From Candidatus Adiutrix sp. (lineage in GTDB: Bacteria > Desulfobacterota > Desulfarculia > Adiutricales > Adiutricaceae), in the NCBI GenBank assembly GCA_031273445.1, contig JAISRV010000014.1:1-7651 (forward strand): DNA of 7,651 bases, given 5' to 3'. The notes beneath the pieces were generated by a model. The model made no database searches. It was given only the letters and a program-made list of their open reading frames with translations, and was not told the origin of the DNA. Positions within the stretch are counted from its first letter, which is position 1. Each line of letters begins with the position of its first letter. Positions 1 to 6,070 of this stretch are shown here, piece after piece. A program made the translations under genes and the position numbers.

Positions 1-1095
1 CGGGCGCCCGCGGCGGAAATTTATCTGAGCGTGGGCACTCCGGCGGGCCTGGTCACGGCCGGGGATATTTTCGCCGGGGACCGCCGCGTAAGAGTCATGG
101 CCGCGCCTTTGGATTTCGGAGGGGCGGCGGGCCGGGCCGTGGCCCGTATTCAGCCGGCCGCCCTGGTGATAATGGAAACCGAATTGTGGCCCAACCTTAT
201 TTGCGCGGCCGAAGAATCGGGCGCCGTGGTCGTTCTGGCCGCCGGGCGTCTGACGGAGCGTTCTTTCAGGCGCTATAGTCTGGTCAGGGGCTTCATGGCC
301 TCTCTTCTGTCGCGCTTTGACCTTATCGGCGTCTCGGGCCAGGCGGAAAAAGACATGTTCGCCGCTTTGGGCGCGCCGCCGGAACGTCTGGCCCTGTTCG
401 GCAACCCCAAGTTTGACGGCCTTCTGGAAAGCTATGGCGGCCAAGACTTCAGGCGACGAACCGACGAGTGGGCCTGGAAGCTGTGGGGGGAGGGGCCTCA
501 TGGCCCCGTGATTGTGGCCGGCTCCACTCATCCGGGCGAGGAAGAGGCGGCGCTGGACGCTTTCATGAAGGCGGCCGCCTTCCGCCCCGAGTTGCGGCTG
601 ATTCTGGCGCCGCGCCATCTGACGCGGGTTGAAGAGGTGCAGGGTTTGGTCAAAAAGCATGGCCTGGCCCCGGTTTTGTCCTCGGCCGCGGCCGACCAGC
701 CGCTTCTGAGGCGGGCCAAAGCGGCCATTGTCGATTCCATGGGCGCCCTGCCCCACCTCTACGCCCTGGCGACCATGGCCATTGTGGGCGGCAGCCTGCG
801 CGAAGGCCTGATGGGCCATAATCCCCTGGAGCCGGCCGCCGCCGGGACGCCCCTGATGTTCGGCCCCCATATGAAAAGTTTCGCGGCCGAAGCCGCGGCC
901 CTTCTGGCCGTCGGCGGGGCGGCGGAAACTTCAGCCGGAACCCTGGCGCGGGATATTGAAGCCTGGCTCCGGGCCCCTGATCAGGCCCGAGCCGCCGCCG
1001 AGGCGGCCCGGCGGCATTTGGCGGAGCGCGCGCCGGCGGCGCCGGCCCTGGCCGCCGCTGTTCTGGGGCTGATGTTTAACCGTCCGCTCCGGTGA
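1..1095 (+). CDS. waaA: 3-deoxy-D-manno-octulosonic acid (Kdo) transferase, 5' end cut by window
   Basis: The reading frame is open from base 1 to the TGA at 1093-1095, giving 364 residues without a start. The family is usually about 420-430 residues, so roughly 60 N-terminal residues lie outside the window, including the membrane anchor and the catalytic Glu segment. Seen here: METELWPNLI at in-window residues 58-67, the hallmark of GT30 Kdo transferases; the FGNPKFDG segment that opens the C-terminal lobe; AGSTHPGEEE; APRHLTR; and IVGGSLREGLMGHNPLEPAAAGTP (about 261-284), the CMP-Kdo-binding region. The family transfers Kdo from CMP-Kdo to lipid A precursor at the inner face of the cytoplasmic membrane. 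The usual GGHN is MGHN here, a small departure. Identification is firm. Whether it adds one, two or more Kdo residues cannot be told from sequence. The GH31 gene follows after 15 nt, so the two are probably co-transcribed. Confidence 0.95.
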   Translation, partial: RAPAAEIYLSVGTPAGLVTAGDIFAGDRRVRVMAAPLDFGGAAGRAVARIQPAALVIMETELWPNLICAAEESGAVVVLAAGRLTERSFRRYSLVRGFMASLLSRFDLIGVSGQAEKDMFAALGAPPERLALFGNPKFDGLLESYGGQDFRRRTDEWAWKLWGEGPHGPVIVAGSTHPGEEEAALDAFMKAAAFRPELRLILAPRHLTRVEEVQGLVKKHGLAPVLSSAAADQPLLRRAKAAIVDSMGALPHLYALATMAIVGGSLREGLMGHNPLEPAAAGTPLMFGPHMKSFAAEAAALLAVGGAAETSAGTLARDIEAWLRAPDQARAAAEAARRHLAERAPAAPALAAAVLGLMFNRPLR

Positions 1096-1097
1096 TG

Positions 1098-1103
1098 AAG
1101 GAG
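1098..1103 (+). promoter_or_regulatory. Shine-Dalgarno of the GH31 gene
   Basis: AAGGAG lies 7 nt before the ATG at 1111. This placement favours ATG 1111 over the in-frame TTG at 1105, which would be only 1 nt from the site. Confidence 0.8.
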
Positions 1104-1110
1104 ATTGACC

Positions 1111-3525
1111 ATGTTCGGACCACGCGTCTTGCAGTTTTTTTTCGTTTTTATGTTTATGCTGGGCTTCGGCCTTTCCGCCGCCGAAGCCCAAAGGCCGCAA
1201 CGCGCGACGACCAGGCTGGGCGACTTTCATCTGTCCATGGCCATAGCCGGAGACGACGTCTGGCTCTTTGAATTGAGCGAAGGCGAAATTGATCCGGGGC
1301 GCCCTTTCGAGGTTTCCCCCATGGTCGTCCCCGGCCTCTCCCTGTCTCTTCCCGCCGGGGGCGGCGGCCTCTGGTCCAGCGAGACGGCTTCAGTGCGCAT
1401 AGCCCGCGACCCGGCCGCCGCCATCGTCATAACGCGCCGTAACGCCGTCGGCCCCGCTTTCTCCATCATGCCCTATGCCCCGGACGGCCGCTTGTCCGGC
1501 ATCAGCTTCACCGGGGAATACAGCCATCTTTTAGGGCTGGGCGCCGATTTCAATCAGGCCACGGAGACGATCAACCTCCTGGGCGAGACGGTGATGCCCG
1601 GCGGGCCCTTCGGCAACCGCCGCCTGTCCAGCTTCGGCTACCGGCCCAACCAGGTGCAGATTCCCGTGCTCTACGCCCTCGGCGCCGACTCTCATTCCAG
1701 CGCTCTTTTTATCGACGAGACCCGCCCTCTGATGTGGAACTTCAAAGGCCGGCCCTGGACCGCCTCGACGGCCGGGCCGCTGGGGCCTGACGGGACTTTC
1801 CGTTTCTTCGTCGTCCTGGGGCCGGATATGCCCAGCCTGCGCCGGGCTTACATGAACATAGTCGGGCGCCCTCTGGCGCCGCCGCTGGAGGCCCTGGGCG
1901 TTTGGGCCAGAGAGACGGACGAGGTCAAAGACGCCGACTGGGCCCATAAACTGGCTCAGCTCAAAAGCGGCGTGCCCGGTCTGGCCGGGCTGTCGCTTAA
2001 AAGCGGCGATGAAAAAAAAACCGCCCTCAGGGAGGCGGCCAAAGTTCATAATCTGAAGATCATGGTCGACGAGTCGGCCTATGTGCCGGTCAATTCCGGT
2101 TTTTTTTCGGAACTGTCCCGGCGCTCCTACCTGGTGCGGCAGAACGGGCCGGACGGTTCGGCGCTGCTGGTGCAACACTATGGCCAGGACAGCGGTCTGG
2201 TCGATTACACCAACAGCGCCGTGCCCACTTTCTGGCACAGCCTCTTCCGTGAAGACCAGATCAATTCAGGCATAAGCTCCTTTCGGCTGACCGACGGCGA
2301 TTTGTACGACTTCAGCGCCTCCGCCTATTATGAGGGGCCGCCCGGCGGCAATATCCACTCTCACTACGCCTGGGCCAACCGTTACTCCCTTTTGTGGCTT
2401 GAAGGGGTTTACGCCGGAGCGGCCAACCAGAGAATGCGCTCCAAGCCCCGGCTTTTGCTTTTGAGCCGCACGGCCGCCGCCGGCCTGGCCCGTTACGGCG
2501 GGGCCCTGTACAACGGGGAATCGTTTCTTTACAACTTCCGTTCGCTGATGGCCGCCAAAGCCCATGTGTCGCTCGCCGGCATTGATTACTACAGTTCGGA
2601 CATATCGCAGGCTTTCAAAAACCGCCCTCCAGACCAGAACACCGCCCAGGCTTACGAGGCCTGGACGGCCCGAAGCGCCCTGACGGACCTGCCGCTGGTT
2701 CTGCCGGAAGAAATGTTGTTGACGCCGGGGGCCAGATACAATCTGGCCGTCAGGGAAAGCCTGCGGCCCTACTACTATTCGCTGGCCTGGATGGCTTACC
2801 GGCACGGCGACCCGGTCATTGCGCCTTTGGCCTATTATTTTCAGGACGACCTGGCGGCCAGGGACAGAATCGGCGAACTGATGCTGGGCCCGCATCTTCT
2901 TTTGGGCCTGAGCCTGGACGGGGGGACGGAACAGACCAGCGTGTATGTGCCCCGGGGCCGCTGGTACGACTGGCGCACCGGCGAGGCCCTGAACCAGGAG
3001 GCGCCGGGTCTGGTCTCTTTGGACCTGAAAGTCGCCGGCCAGATCAGCCCGCCCATCCTGGCCCGGGCCGGCGCCGTCATTCCGGCCCTTGAGACGGTGA
3101 ACAGGCTCGACGGCTCAGCCGAGAAAATCGCGGCTCTGAAGATTTTCATAGGCGAGGAGCCCTCGGAGTTCATCTGGTATGAAGACGACGGCCAGACCCG
3201 CGATTATCTGCGCGACAAGGACGGGAAATACGGCCGGACCGTGGTCTCCGCCGTGACCGGCCCGGACGGCTCGACCGTGGTCGCCATTAAGGCCCGCGAA
3301 GGCTCCTGGGAAGGGGCGCCGACCGAGCGGCGCCTTTTGGTGGATATTTACGGCCCCAAGGCCCCCGGCGAAGCGACCCTGGACGGCTTGCCCCATAACC
3401 GCCTGGCCCGCATCTCCGAGCTTGACGAGATAGAGGCCGGCTGGGCTTCTTCCGGCAACAATCAACTGCGCTTTAAAACGCCGCCTTTGGATATGAGTCG
3501 GGATCATGTGTTTTGGTTCAAATGA
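1111..3525 (+). CDS. exported glycoside hydrolase family 31 (alpha-glucosidase/alpha-xylosidase-like)
   Basis: An 804-residue protein starting at ATG 1111. Residues 1-26 look like a signal peptide: a basic R5, a Phe/Met/Leu-rich core at 6-22 and an AEA-Q cleavage site after A26, so export to the periplasm or beyond is inferred. GH31 features run in order: an N-terminal beta domain; FRLTDGDLYD (391-400), with D395 aligning with the catalytic nucleophile; IHSHYAWANRYSLL (415-428), matching the family HNxY segment; LSRTAAAGLARYGG (451 on); YNGES (acid/base position); YYSSDISQAF (D497); YVPRGRWYDW (612-621); and IWYEDDGQTRDY (from about 688) in the C-terminal beta domain. GH31 enzymes are retaining hydrolases or transglycosylases of alpha-linked sugars. 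The substrate is unknown. Oddity: the acid/base Asp of the usual GD pair is Glu (E470), and the usual downstream R-H substrate motif is not recognisable. Proximity to waaA hints at envelope glycan work, which is inference only. Confidence 0.88.
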   Translation: MFGPRVLQFFFVFMFMLGFGLSAAEAQRPQRATTRLGDFHLSMAIAGDDVWLFELSEGEIDPGRPFEVSPMVVPGLSLSLPAGGGGLWSSETASVRIARDPAAAIVITRRNAVGPAFSIMPYAPDGRLSGISFTGEYSHLLGLGADFNQATETINLLGETVMPGGPFGNRRLSSFGYRPNQVQIPVLYALGADSHSSALFIDETRPLMWNFKGRPWTASTAGPLGPDGTFRFFVVLGPDMPSLRRAYMNIVGRPLAPPLEALGVWARETDEVKDADWAHKLAQLKSGVPGLAGLSLKSGDEKKTALREAAKVHNLKIMVDESAYVPVNSGFFSELSRRSYLVRQNGPDGSALLVQHYGQDSGLVDYTNSAVPTFWHSLFREDQINSGISSFRLTDGDLYDFSASAYYEGPPGGNIHSHYAWANRYSLLWLEGVYAGAANQRMRSKPRLLLLSRTAAAGLARYGGALYNGESFLYNFRSLMAAKAHVSLAGIDYYSSDISQAFKNRPPDQNTAQAYEAWTARSALTDLPLVLPEEMLLTPGARYNLAVRESLRPYYYSLAWMAYRHGDPVIAPLAYYFQDDLAARDRIGELMLGPHLLLGLSLDGGTEQTSVYVPRGRWYDWRTGEALNQEAPGLVSLDLKVAGQISPPILARAGAVIPALETVNRLDGSAEKIAALKIFIGEEPSEFIWYEDDGQTRDYLRDKDGKYGRTVVSAVTGPDGSTVVAIKAREGSWEGAPTERRLLVDIYGPKAPGEATLDGLPHNRLARISELDEIEAGWASSGNNQLRFKTPPLDMSRDHVFWFK

Positions 3526-3553
3526 AGCCGCCGCCGCGCGGCCGGCGCCGGCG

Positions 3554-4582
3554 ATGAAAAATGAGGCGCCGGCCTTAAAAATAGGCTCGGTCCGCCTGGA
3601 CAACCCTTTTATTCTGGCGCCCATGGCCGGGATATCCAATTGGCCTTTCCGCCGCCTGGCCAAGGAAGCCGGCGCCGGGCTGACGGTTTCGGAAATGGTC
3701 AGCGCCGCGGCTTTGTCTTTTCACGGCAAAGCTACATTGAAGCTTCTGGAGACGGATCCGGCTCTGGAAAAGCCCTTCTGCGTGCAGCTTTTCGGCAAGG
3801 AGCCCGAAACGCTGGCCCGGGCCGCCGAGGTCGCCGTCTCCCGCGGGGCCGACCTGATCGACCTGAATATGGGCTGCCCGGCCCGCAAGGTGATCGGCAG
3901 CGGCCACGGCTCGGCTTTGCTGAAGAACCTGGCTGCGGCGCGGCCGATTCTCGCGGCCCTGAGGCGGGCTGTTTCCGTGCCCATTACCGTCAAGACGCGG
4001 CCGGCTTTCGCTCCCGGGGCGGGGGGCACGGTTTTCGATCTTTTGCCGATGCTGGTCGATGAAGGGGTCGACGCGGTGACGCTTCATCCACGCCTGACCA
4101 GCCAGGGTTTCGGCGGCGAGGCCGACTGGAGCCTGGTGGAACGCCTGGCCGAAGTCTCGCCCATACCGGTCATCGGTTCCGGCGACATCAGCTCCGCCGC
4201 GGACGCGGTCGGCCGTCTGCGCCGCCACGGGGCCGCAGCCGTCATGATCGGCCGCGGGGCCAAAGGCCGGCCTTGGCTTTTCGCCGAATGCCTGGCTCTG
4301 TGGCGCGGGGAAAGCCCTCCGGAAGCGACCCTGGACCTGAGGCTTCAGACCGCCGACCGCCACGCCCGCCTTCTGGCCGCCTCAGTCGGCGGCAAGGCCC
4401 CTTTCATGCTGCGCACGGTTTTGATGTGGTACGCCAGGGGCCTGCGCGGCTCTTCGGAATTCCGCGCCCGCCTCTGCCGTGAAGACGATCTGGAAATTCA
4501 ACTGGAACTCCTGGCCGAATGCGTCGAGCGCCACCGGCGGGAAGAAGGCGAGACCGCCGCCAGTCGGGTAAAAATCTGTTGA
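3554..4582 (+). CDS. dus: tRNA-dihydrouridine synthase (DusB-like)
   Basis: An FMN-dependent enzyme that reduces uridines in the tRNA D-loop to dihydrouridine using NADPH. From ATG 3554 the protein has 342 residues. Motifs: ILAPMAGISNWPFR (20-33, FMN-binding start of the barrel); SEMVSAAAL; VQLFGKEPE; DLNMGCPARKV, with the presumed catalytic Cys at C108; VKTRPAF (K147, R149); TLHPR (H178); PVIGSGDI; and MIGRGAKGRPW (231-241), binding the FMN phosphate. Start choice: the frame also opens at ATG 3506, overlapping the GH31 3' end by 20 nt. That version adds 16 residues rich in Ala and Pro, outside the family's usual N-terminus, so 3554 is preferred. Neither start has a clear Shine-Dalgarno sequence. 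The family is certain. The subtype (DusB rather than DusA or DusC) is a guess from overall look and from DusB being the common single-copy form. Confidence 0.93.
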   Translation: MKNEAPALKIGSVRLDNPFILAPMAGISNWPFRRLAKEAGAGLTVSEMVSAAALSFHGKATLKLLETDPALEKPFCVQLFGKEPETLARAAEVAVSRGADLIDLNMGCPARKVIGSGHGSALLKNLAAARPILAALRRAVSVPITVKTRPAFAPGAGGTVFDLLPMLVDEGVDAVTLHPRLTSQGFGGEADWSLVERLAEVSPIPVIGSGDISSAADAVGRLRRHGAAAVMIGRGAKGRPWLFAECLALWRGESPPEATLDLRLQTADRHARLLAASVGGKAPFMLRTVLMWYARGLRGSSEFRARLCREDDLEIQLELLAECVERHRREEGETAASRVKIC

Positions 4583-4968
4583 AAAAATCCGTCAAGGCAA
4601 ACCGCTTGGGCGGCCCGGGGGGCGGGCGGCCTCGTCAGAGCCCGCTACAGCCCAGAGCCCGGATAGATGGTCGAACCATAAGAGCATGGCGAGATTTATC
4701 TGCAGGAGGTTTTCGCCGTCACGGTTGTGTCCCTAATTTTAACATATTCGTGACCTTTTTAGCTCCTTATCCCAATTTCAAGGGGTTAGGATTATATGAC
4801 GGTTACAAAAGAATGGACAATGAGGAATATATTAAATCTCTGGTCGGGCGATTTTTTTGTTGCATTTTTTATCTAGGGATGTTAAAAGTTTATTTACAGT
4901 CAGCTGTGAGGCTGATGAAAGGTTTGGACGAGCAAGACGAGCAAAAAGTTTAGATTGACGCCGGATAC
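4583..4968 (+). other. intergenic region without a supported gene; AT-rich in its second half
   Basis: After dus the first ~130 nt are still GC-rich. From about 4725 the DNA becomes clearly AT-rich with T-runs (for example 4852-4858 and 4865-4870). An open frame reaches to 4953 but begins inside dus in another frame and has no credible start. A short ATG frame at 4797-4877 (26 codons, hydrophobic end, AGGA nearby) could be a remnant or chance. A loose inverted repeat GTCACG (4718-4723) / CGTGAC (4749-4754), followed by CTTTTTAG, might help terminate dus transcripts, but its 25-nt loop makes it weak. A promoter for the aromatic leader must lie here, upstream of about 4965. Possible boxes such as TTTACA (4893-4898) have poor -10 partners, so none is called. 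GACGAGCAA is tandemly duplicated at 4927-4944. Confidence 0.5.
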
Positions 4969-4972
4969 GGAG
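4969..4972 (+). promoter_or_regulatory. Shine-Dalgarno of the aromatic leader peptide
   Basis: GGAG within ACGGAGAA lies 10 nt before the ATG at 4983. It supports translation of the leader, which attenuation would need. Confidence 0.65.
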
Positions 4973-4982
4973 AACCAGTGAT

Positions 4983-5114
4983 ATGGTCAGACTGACGGCC
5001 GCATATTTTTATTACTTTATATTTAGCTGGAGCTATTACCGCTTCAGCTATTTTTACGGTGAAAATATGTGCGGCCGCCATGCACTGAACGCTAGAAACG
5101 GAATATCCCGCTGA
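4983..5114 (+). CDS. aromatic-rich leader peptide (43 aa), probable attenuator sensor
   Basis: A short frame from ATG 4983 to TGA 5112-5114. Codons 8-25 read YFYYFIFSWSYYRFSYFY: seven Tyr, five Phe and one Trp in 18 codons. Nothing else in the window is like this, and such density is the hallmark of leader peptides of amino acid operons (compare the Phe-rich pheA leader of enterics). The N-terminal MVRLTAA and C-terminal part (from G26, basic, ending NGISR) are unremarkable. The peptide probably has no function of its own; ribosome position while translating it is what would matter. It lies about 110 nt upstream of tyrA and just before an intrinsic terminator. Mixed Tyr and Phe content suggests sensing of more than one aromatic amino acid. 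The alternative is an AT-rich stretch reading as Tyr/Phe by chance. The Shine-Dalgarno, terminator and target genes argue against that. Confidence 0.8.
   Translation: MVRLTAAYFYYFIFSWSYYRFSYFYGENMCGRHALNARNGISR
4996..5077 (+). repeat. nested inverted repeats in the leader RNA
   Basis: Outer arms CGGCCGCATATTTT (4996-5009) and AAAATATGTGCGGCCG (5062-5077) pair over 14 bp with a 2-nt bulge (5068-5069). Inside, TAGCTGGAGC (5024-5033) and GCTTCAGCTA (5041-5050) pair over 10 bp with one G-U pair around a 7-nt loop. The arms enclose the Tyr/Phe codon run, so a ribosome moving through or stalling there would open them. This is the expected position of the 1:2 pause structure in an attenuator. Confidence 0.7.
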
Positions 5115-5136
5115 AATAAATAACGGAATATCCCGC
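5097..5136 (+). repeat. 15-bp direct repeat AACGGAATATCCCGC, two copies offset by 25 bp
   Basis: Exact copies lie at 5097-5111 and 5122-5136, separated by 10 nt. The first copy encodes the last five leader residues and abuts the stop codon. The second is untranslated. The core is near-palindromic, so the two copies could also pair with each other (12 bp, two A-C mismatches) as an alternative RNA stem. They may equally be tandem protein-binding sites. Confidence 0.75.
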
Positions 5137-5142
5137 CAGTCC

Positions 5143-5190
5143 AAGAGGAAGAGGGTTCATGTACATGAGCCCCCTTCCTCTTTTTATTTG
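5143..5190 (+). terminator. intrinsic terminator (attenuator) before tyrA
   Basis: The arm AAGAGGAAGAGGGTTCATG (5143-5161) pairs with 5164-5182. This potential 19-bp stem has one A-C mismatch (5152/5173) and one G-U pair (5156/5169), topped by the palindrome CATGTACATG. It is followed by TTTTTATTT (5181-5189). The tight apex would open to a small loop in RNA. It precedes tyrA rather than following a gene, apart from the leader, which fits a regulatory terminator. It would act on + strand transcription; the other side lacks a T-run for the - strand. Confidence 0.88.
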
Positions 5191-5214
5191 GCGAAAATTC
5201 CGGCGACGGAGAAT

Positions 5215-5218
5215 GGAG
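5215..5218 (+). promoter_or_regulatory. Shine-Dalgarno of tyrA
   Basis: GGAG lies 9 nt before ATG 5228. It decides this start over in-frame ATGs at 5159 and 5165, which sit inside the terminator hairpin, and at 5213, whose nearest GGAG is 1 nt away. Confidence 0.75.
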
Positions 5219-5227
5219 TTTGGGCAT

Positions 5228-6070
5228 ATGGACAGAATTGCCGTGGTCGGGCTGGGTTTGATGGGCGCCTCCCTGGCCTGGGCCCTGAAAGGTTTTCGCG
5301 GCGCCGTAATCGTCGGCGCGGACGCGAGCGCGGAGGTCTGCCGCCGGGCCGCGGCCGGCGGCGCGGTGGCCGAAGCCTGGACCGAGGCCGGCGCGGCCAT
5401 TGAAGGGGCCGATCTGGTCATTTTCTGCGTCTATGCCCACCATATTCCCGGCTTGGTCGAAGCCAACCGTTCCGCCTTCAAGCCCGCGGCCGTGGTCAGC
5501 GATATCTGCGGCGTCAAGGGTTCCCTCTACGAGCGGCTGAAGGGCCTGATTCCCCGCGATTTGGAGTATGTGGGGCTTCACCCCATGGCCGGCAAAGAAA
5601 AAGACGGTTTTGAGAACGCCGACCCGGCTATTTACCTCAACTCCGGGTTGATTATTTGCCCTTGGCCGTCCACCAGACCGGAGACGGTGGACCTCATGAG
5701 GCAGTTGGGGGCCTATATAGGGGCCGCCCGGACGGCCGTGGCGGAAGTCGGCCCGCACGACGAGCTCATCGCCTATACCAGCGACCTTATGCATCTCGCC
5801 GCGGCCGGGCTGTGTCTGGATTATGACCGCCGCTTTGATCCGGCTTTTGCGGCCGGGGCTTTTCGCGACTGCACCCGCGTGGCCGACATCAACGCCGAGG
5901 CCTGGACCGAGCTTCTTATGGACAACCGCGCCCATGCCGCCGCCTGGCTGGGAAAATACATCGGCGGCCTGGAGCGCCTGCGCCGGGCTCTGGCCGAGGG
6001 CGACGGCGCGGCTCTTCACGGTCTTCTGGCCCTGGCCGGGAAAAACAAAAGAGAGATGCTGAGTTTATGA
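5228..6070 (+). CDS. tyrA: prephenate dehydrogenase (TyrA family)
   Basis: A 280-residue cytoplasmic enzyme that oxidatively decarboxylates prephenate (or arogenate) to the tyrosine precursor. The N-terminal Rossmann fold starts at once with IAVVGLGLMG (4-13, GxGxxG), followed by an acidic segment VGADAS that should bind the dinucleotide ribose. DLVIFCVYAHH and VVSDICGVKGS continue the fold. GLHPMAGKEKDGFENA carries H118, matching the catalytic His of the family. GPHDELIAYTSDLMHLAA (H177) and FRDCTRVADINAEAW (R213, R217) belong to the C-terminal helical substrate-binding domain. No chorismate mutase or ACT domain is present, so feedback inhibition through an ACT domain is not expected. Whether prephenate or arogenate is preferred, and NAD or NADP, cannot be decided. 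The start lies 37 nt after the terminator, and the stop overlaps aroB by ATGA. Confidence 0.93.
   Translation: MDRIAVVGLGLMGASLAWALKGFRGAVIVGADASAEVCRRAAAGGAVAEAWTEAGAAIEGADLVIFCVYAHHIPGLVEANRSAFKPAAVVSDICGVKGSLYERLKGLIPRDLEYVGLHPMAGKEKDGFENADPAIYLNSGLIICPWPSTRPETVDLMRQLGAYIGAARTAVAEVGPHDELIAYTSDLMHLAAAGLCLDYDRRFDPAFAAGAFRDCTRVADINAEAWTELLMDNRAHAAAWLGKYIGGLERLRRALAEGDGAALHGLLALAGKNKREMLSL

Larger units (their letters stand above)
4969..5190 (+). promoter_or_regulatory. putative aromatic amino acid transcription attenuator upstream of tyrA-aroB-aroA
   Basis: The region combines the three parts of ribosome-mediated attenuation. These are a translated leader with a dense run of Tyr and Phe codons, inverted repeats within the leader coding region, and a strong intrinsic terminator that ends 37 nt before the tyrA start. 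In the known trp, phe and his systems, low charged tRNA stalls the ribosome at the regulatory codons. An antiterminator then forms and the structural genes are transcribed. With ample charged tRNA the terminator forms. Here the downstream genes make aromatic amino acids, so codon content and target match. The architecture is read directly from sequence; the switching mechanism and exact alternative pairings are inferred. Confidence 0.8.

Noticed and set aside
1531..2238. Reverse-strand 235-codon frame opposite the GH31 gene
   Set aside because: Shadow frame with no recognisable motifs. The + strand holds clear GH31 motifs over the same bases.
4650..4710. tRNA-like segment with GGTCGAACC
   Set aside because: The reverse complement resembles a T-arm, but the loop is too small and no acceptor, D-arm or anticodon arm can be built around it.
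4519..4953. 144-residue open frame overlapping the dus 3' end
   Set aside because: It starts inside dus in a different frame, has no Shine-Dalgarno sequence, and its first part is low-complexity Gly/Arg/Pro typical of GC-rich shadow frames.
4955..4984. TTGACG at 4955-4960 as a -35 box for the operon
   Set aside because: The -10 region at 16-18 nt spacing is poor, and the start site would fall after the leader ATG and its Shine-Dalgarno, which would leave the leader untranslated.
4996..5077. Miniature transposable element with terminal inverted repeats
   Set aside because: The 82-bp inverted repeat lacks flanking target-site duplications, and its interior encodes the aromatic run of the leader. 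A regulatory RNA reading accounts for more of what is seen.
4983..5190. T-box riboswitch controlling tyrA
   Set aside because: The only resemblance is ATTACCGC at 5036-5042. The conserved AGGGTGG-N-ACCGCG T-box core and its complement in the terminator are absent. The translated aromatic leader explains the region better.
5054..6019. Long reverse-strand open frame opposite tyrA
   Set aside because: Its product is a Gly/His/Arg-rich shadow of the GC-rich tyrA codons with no family motifs. The + strand frame is clearly tyrA.
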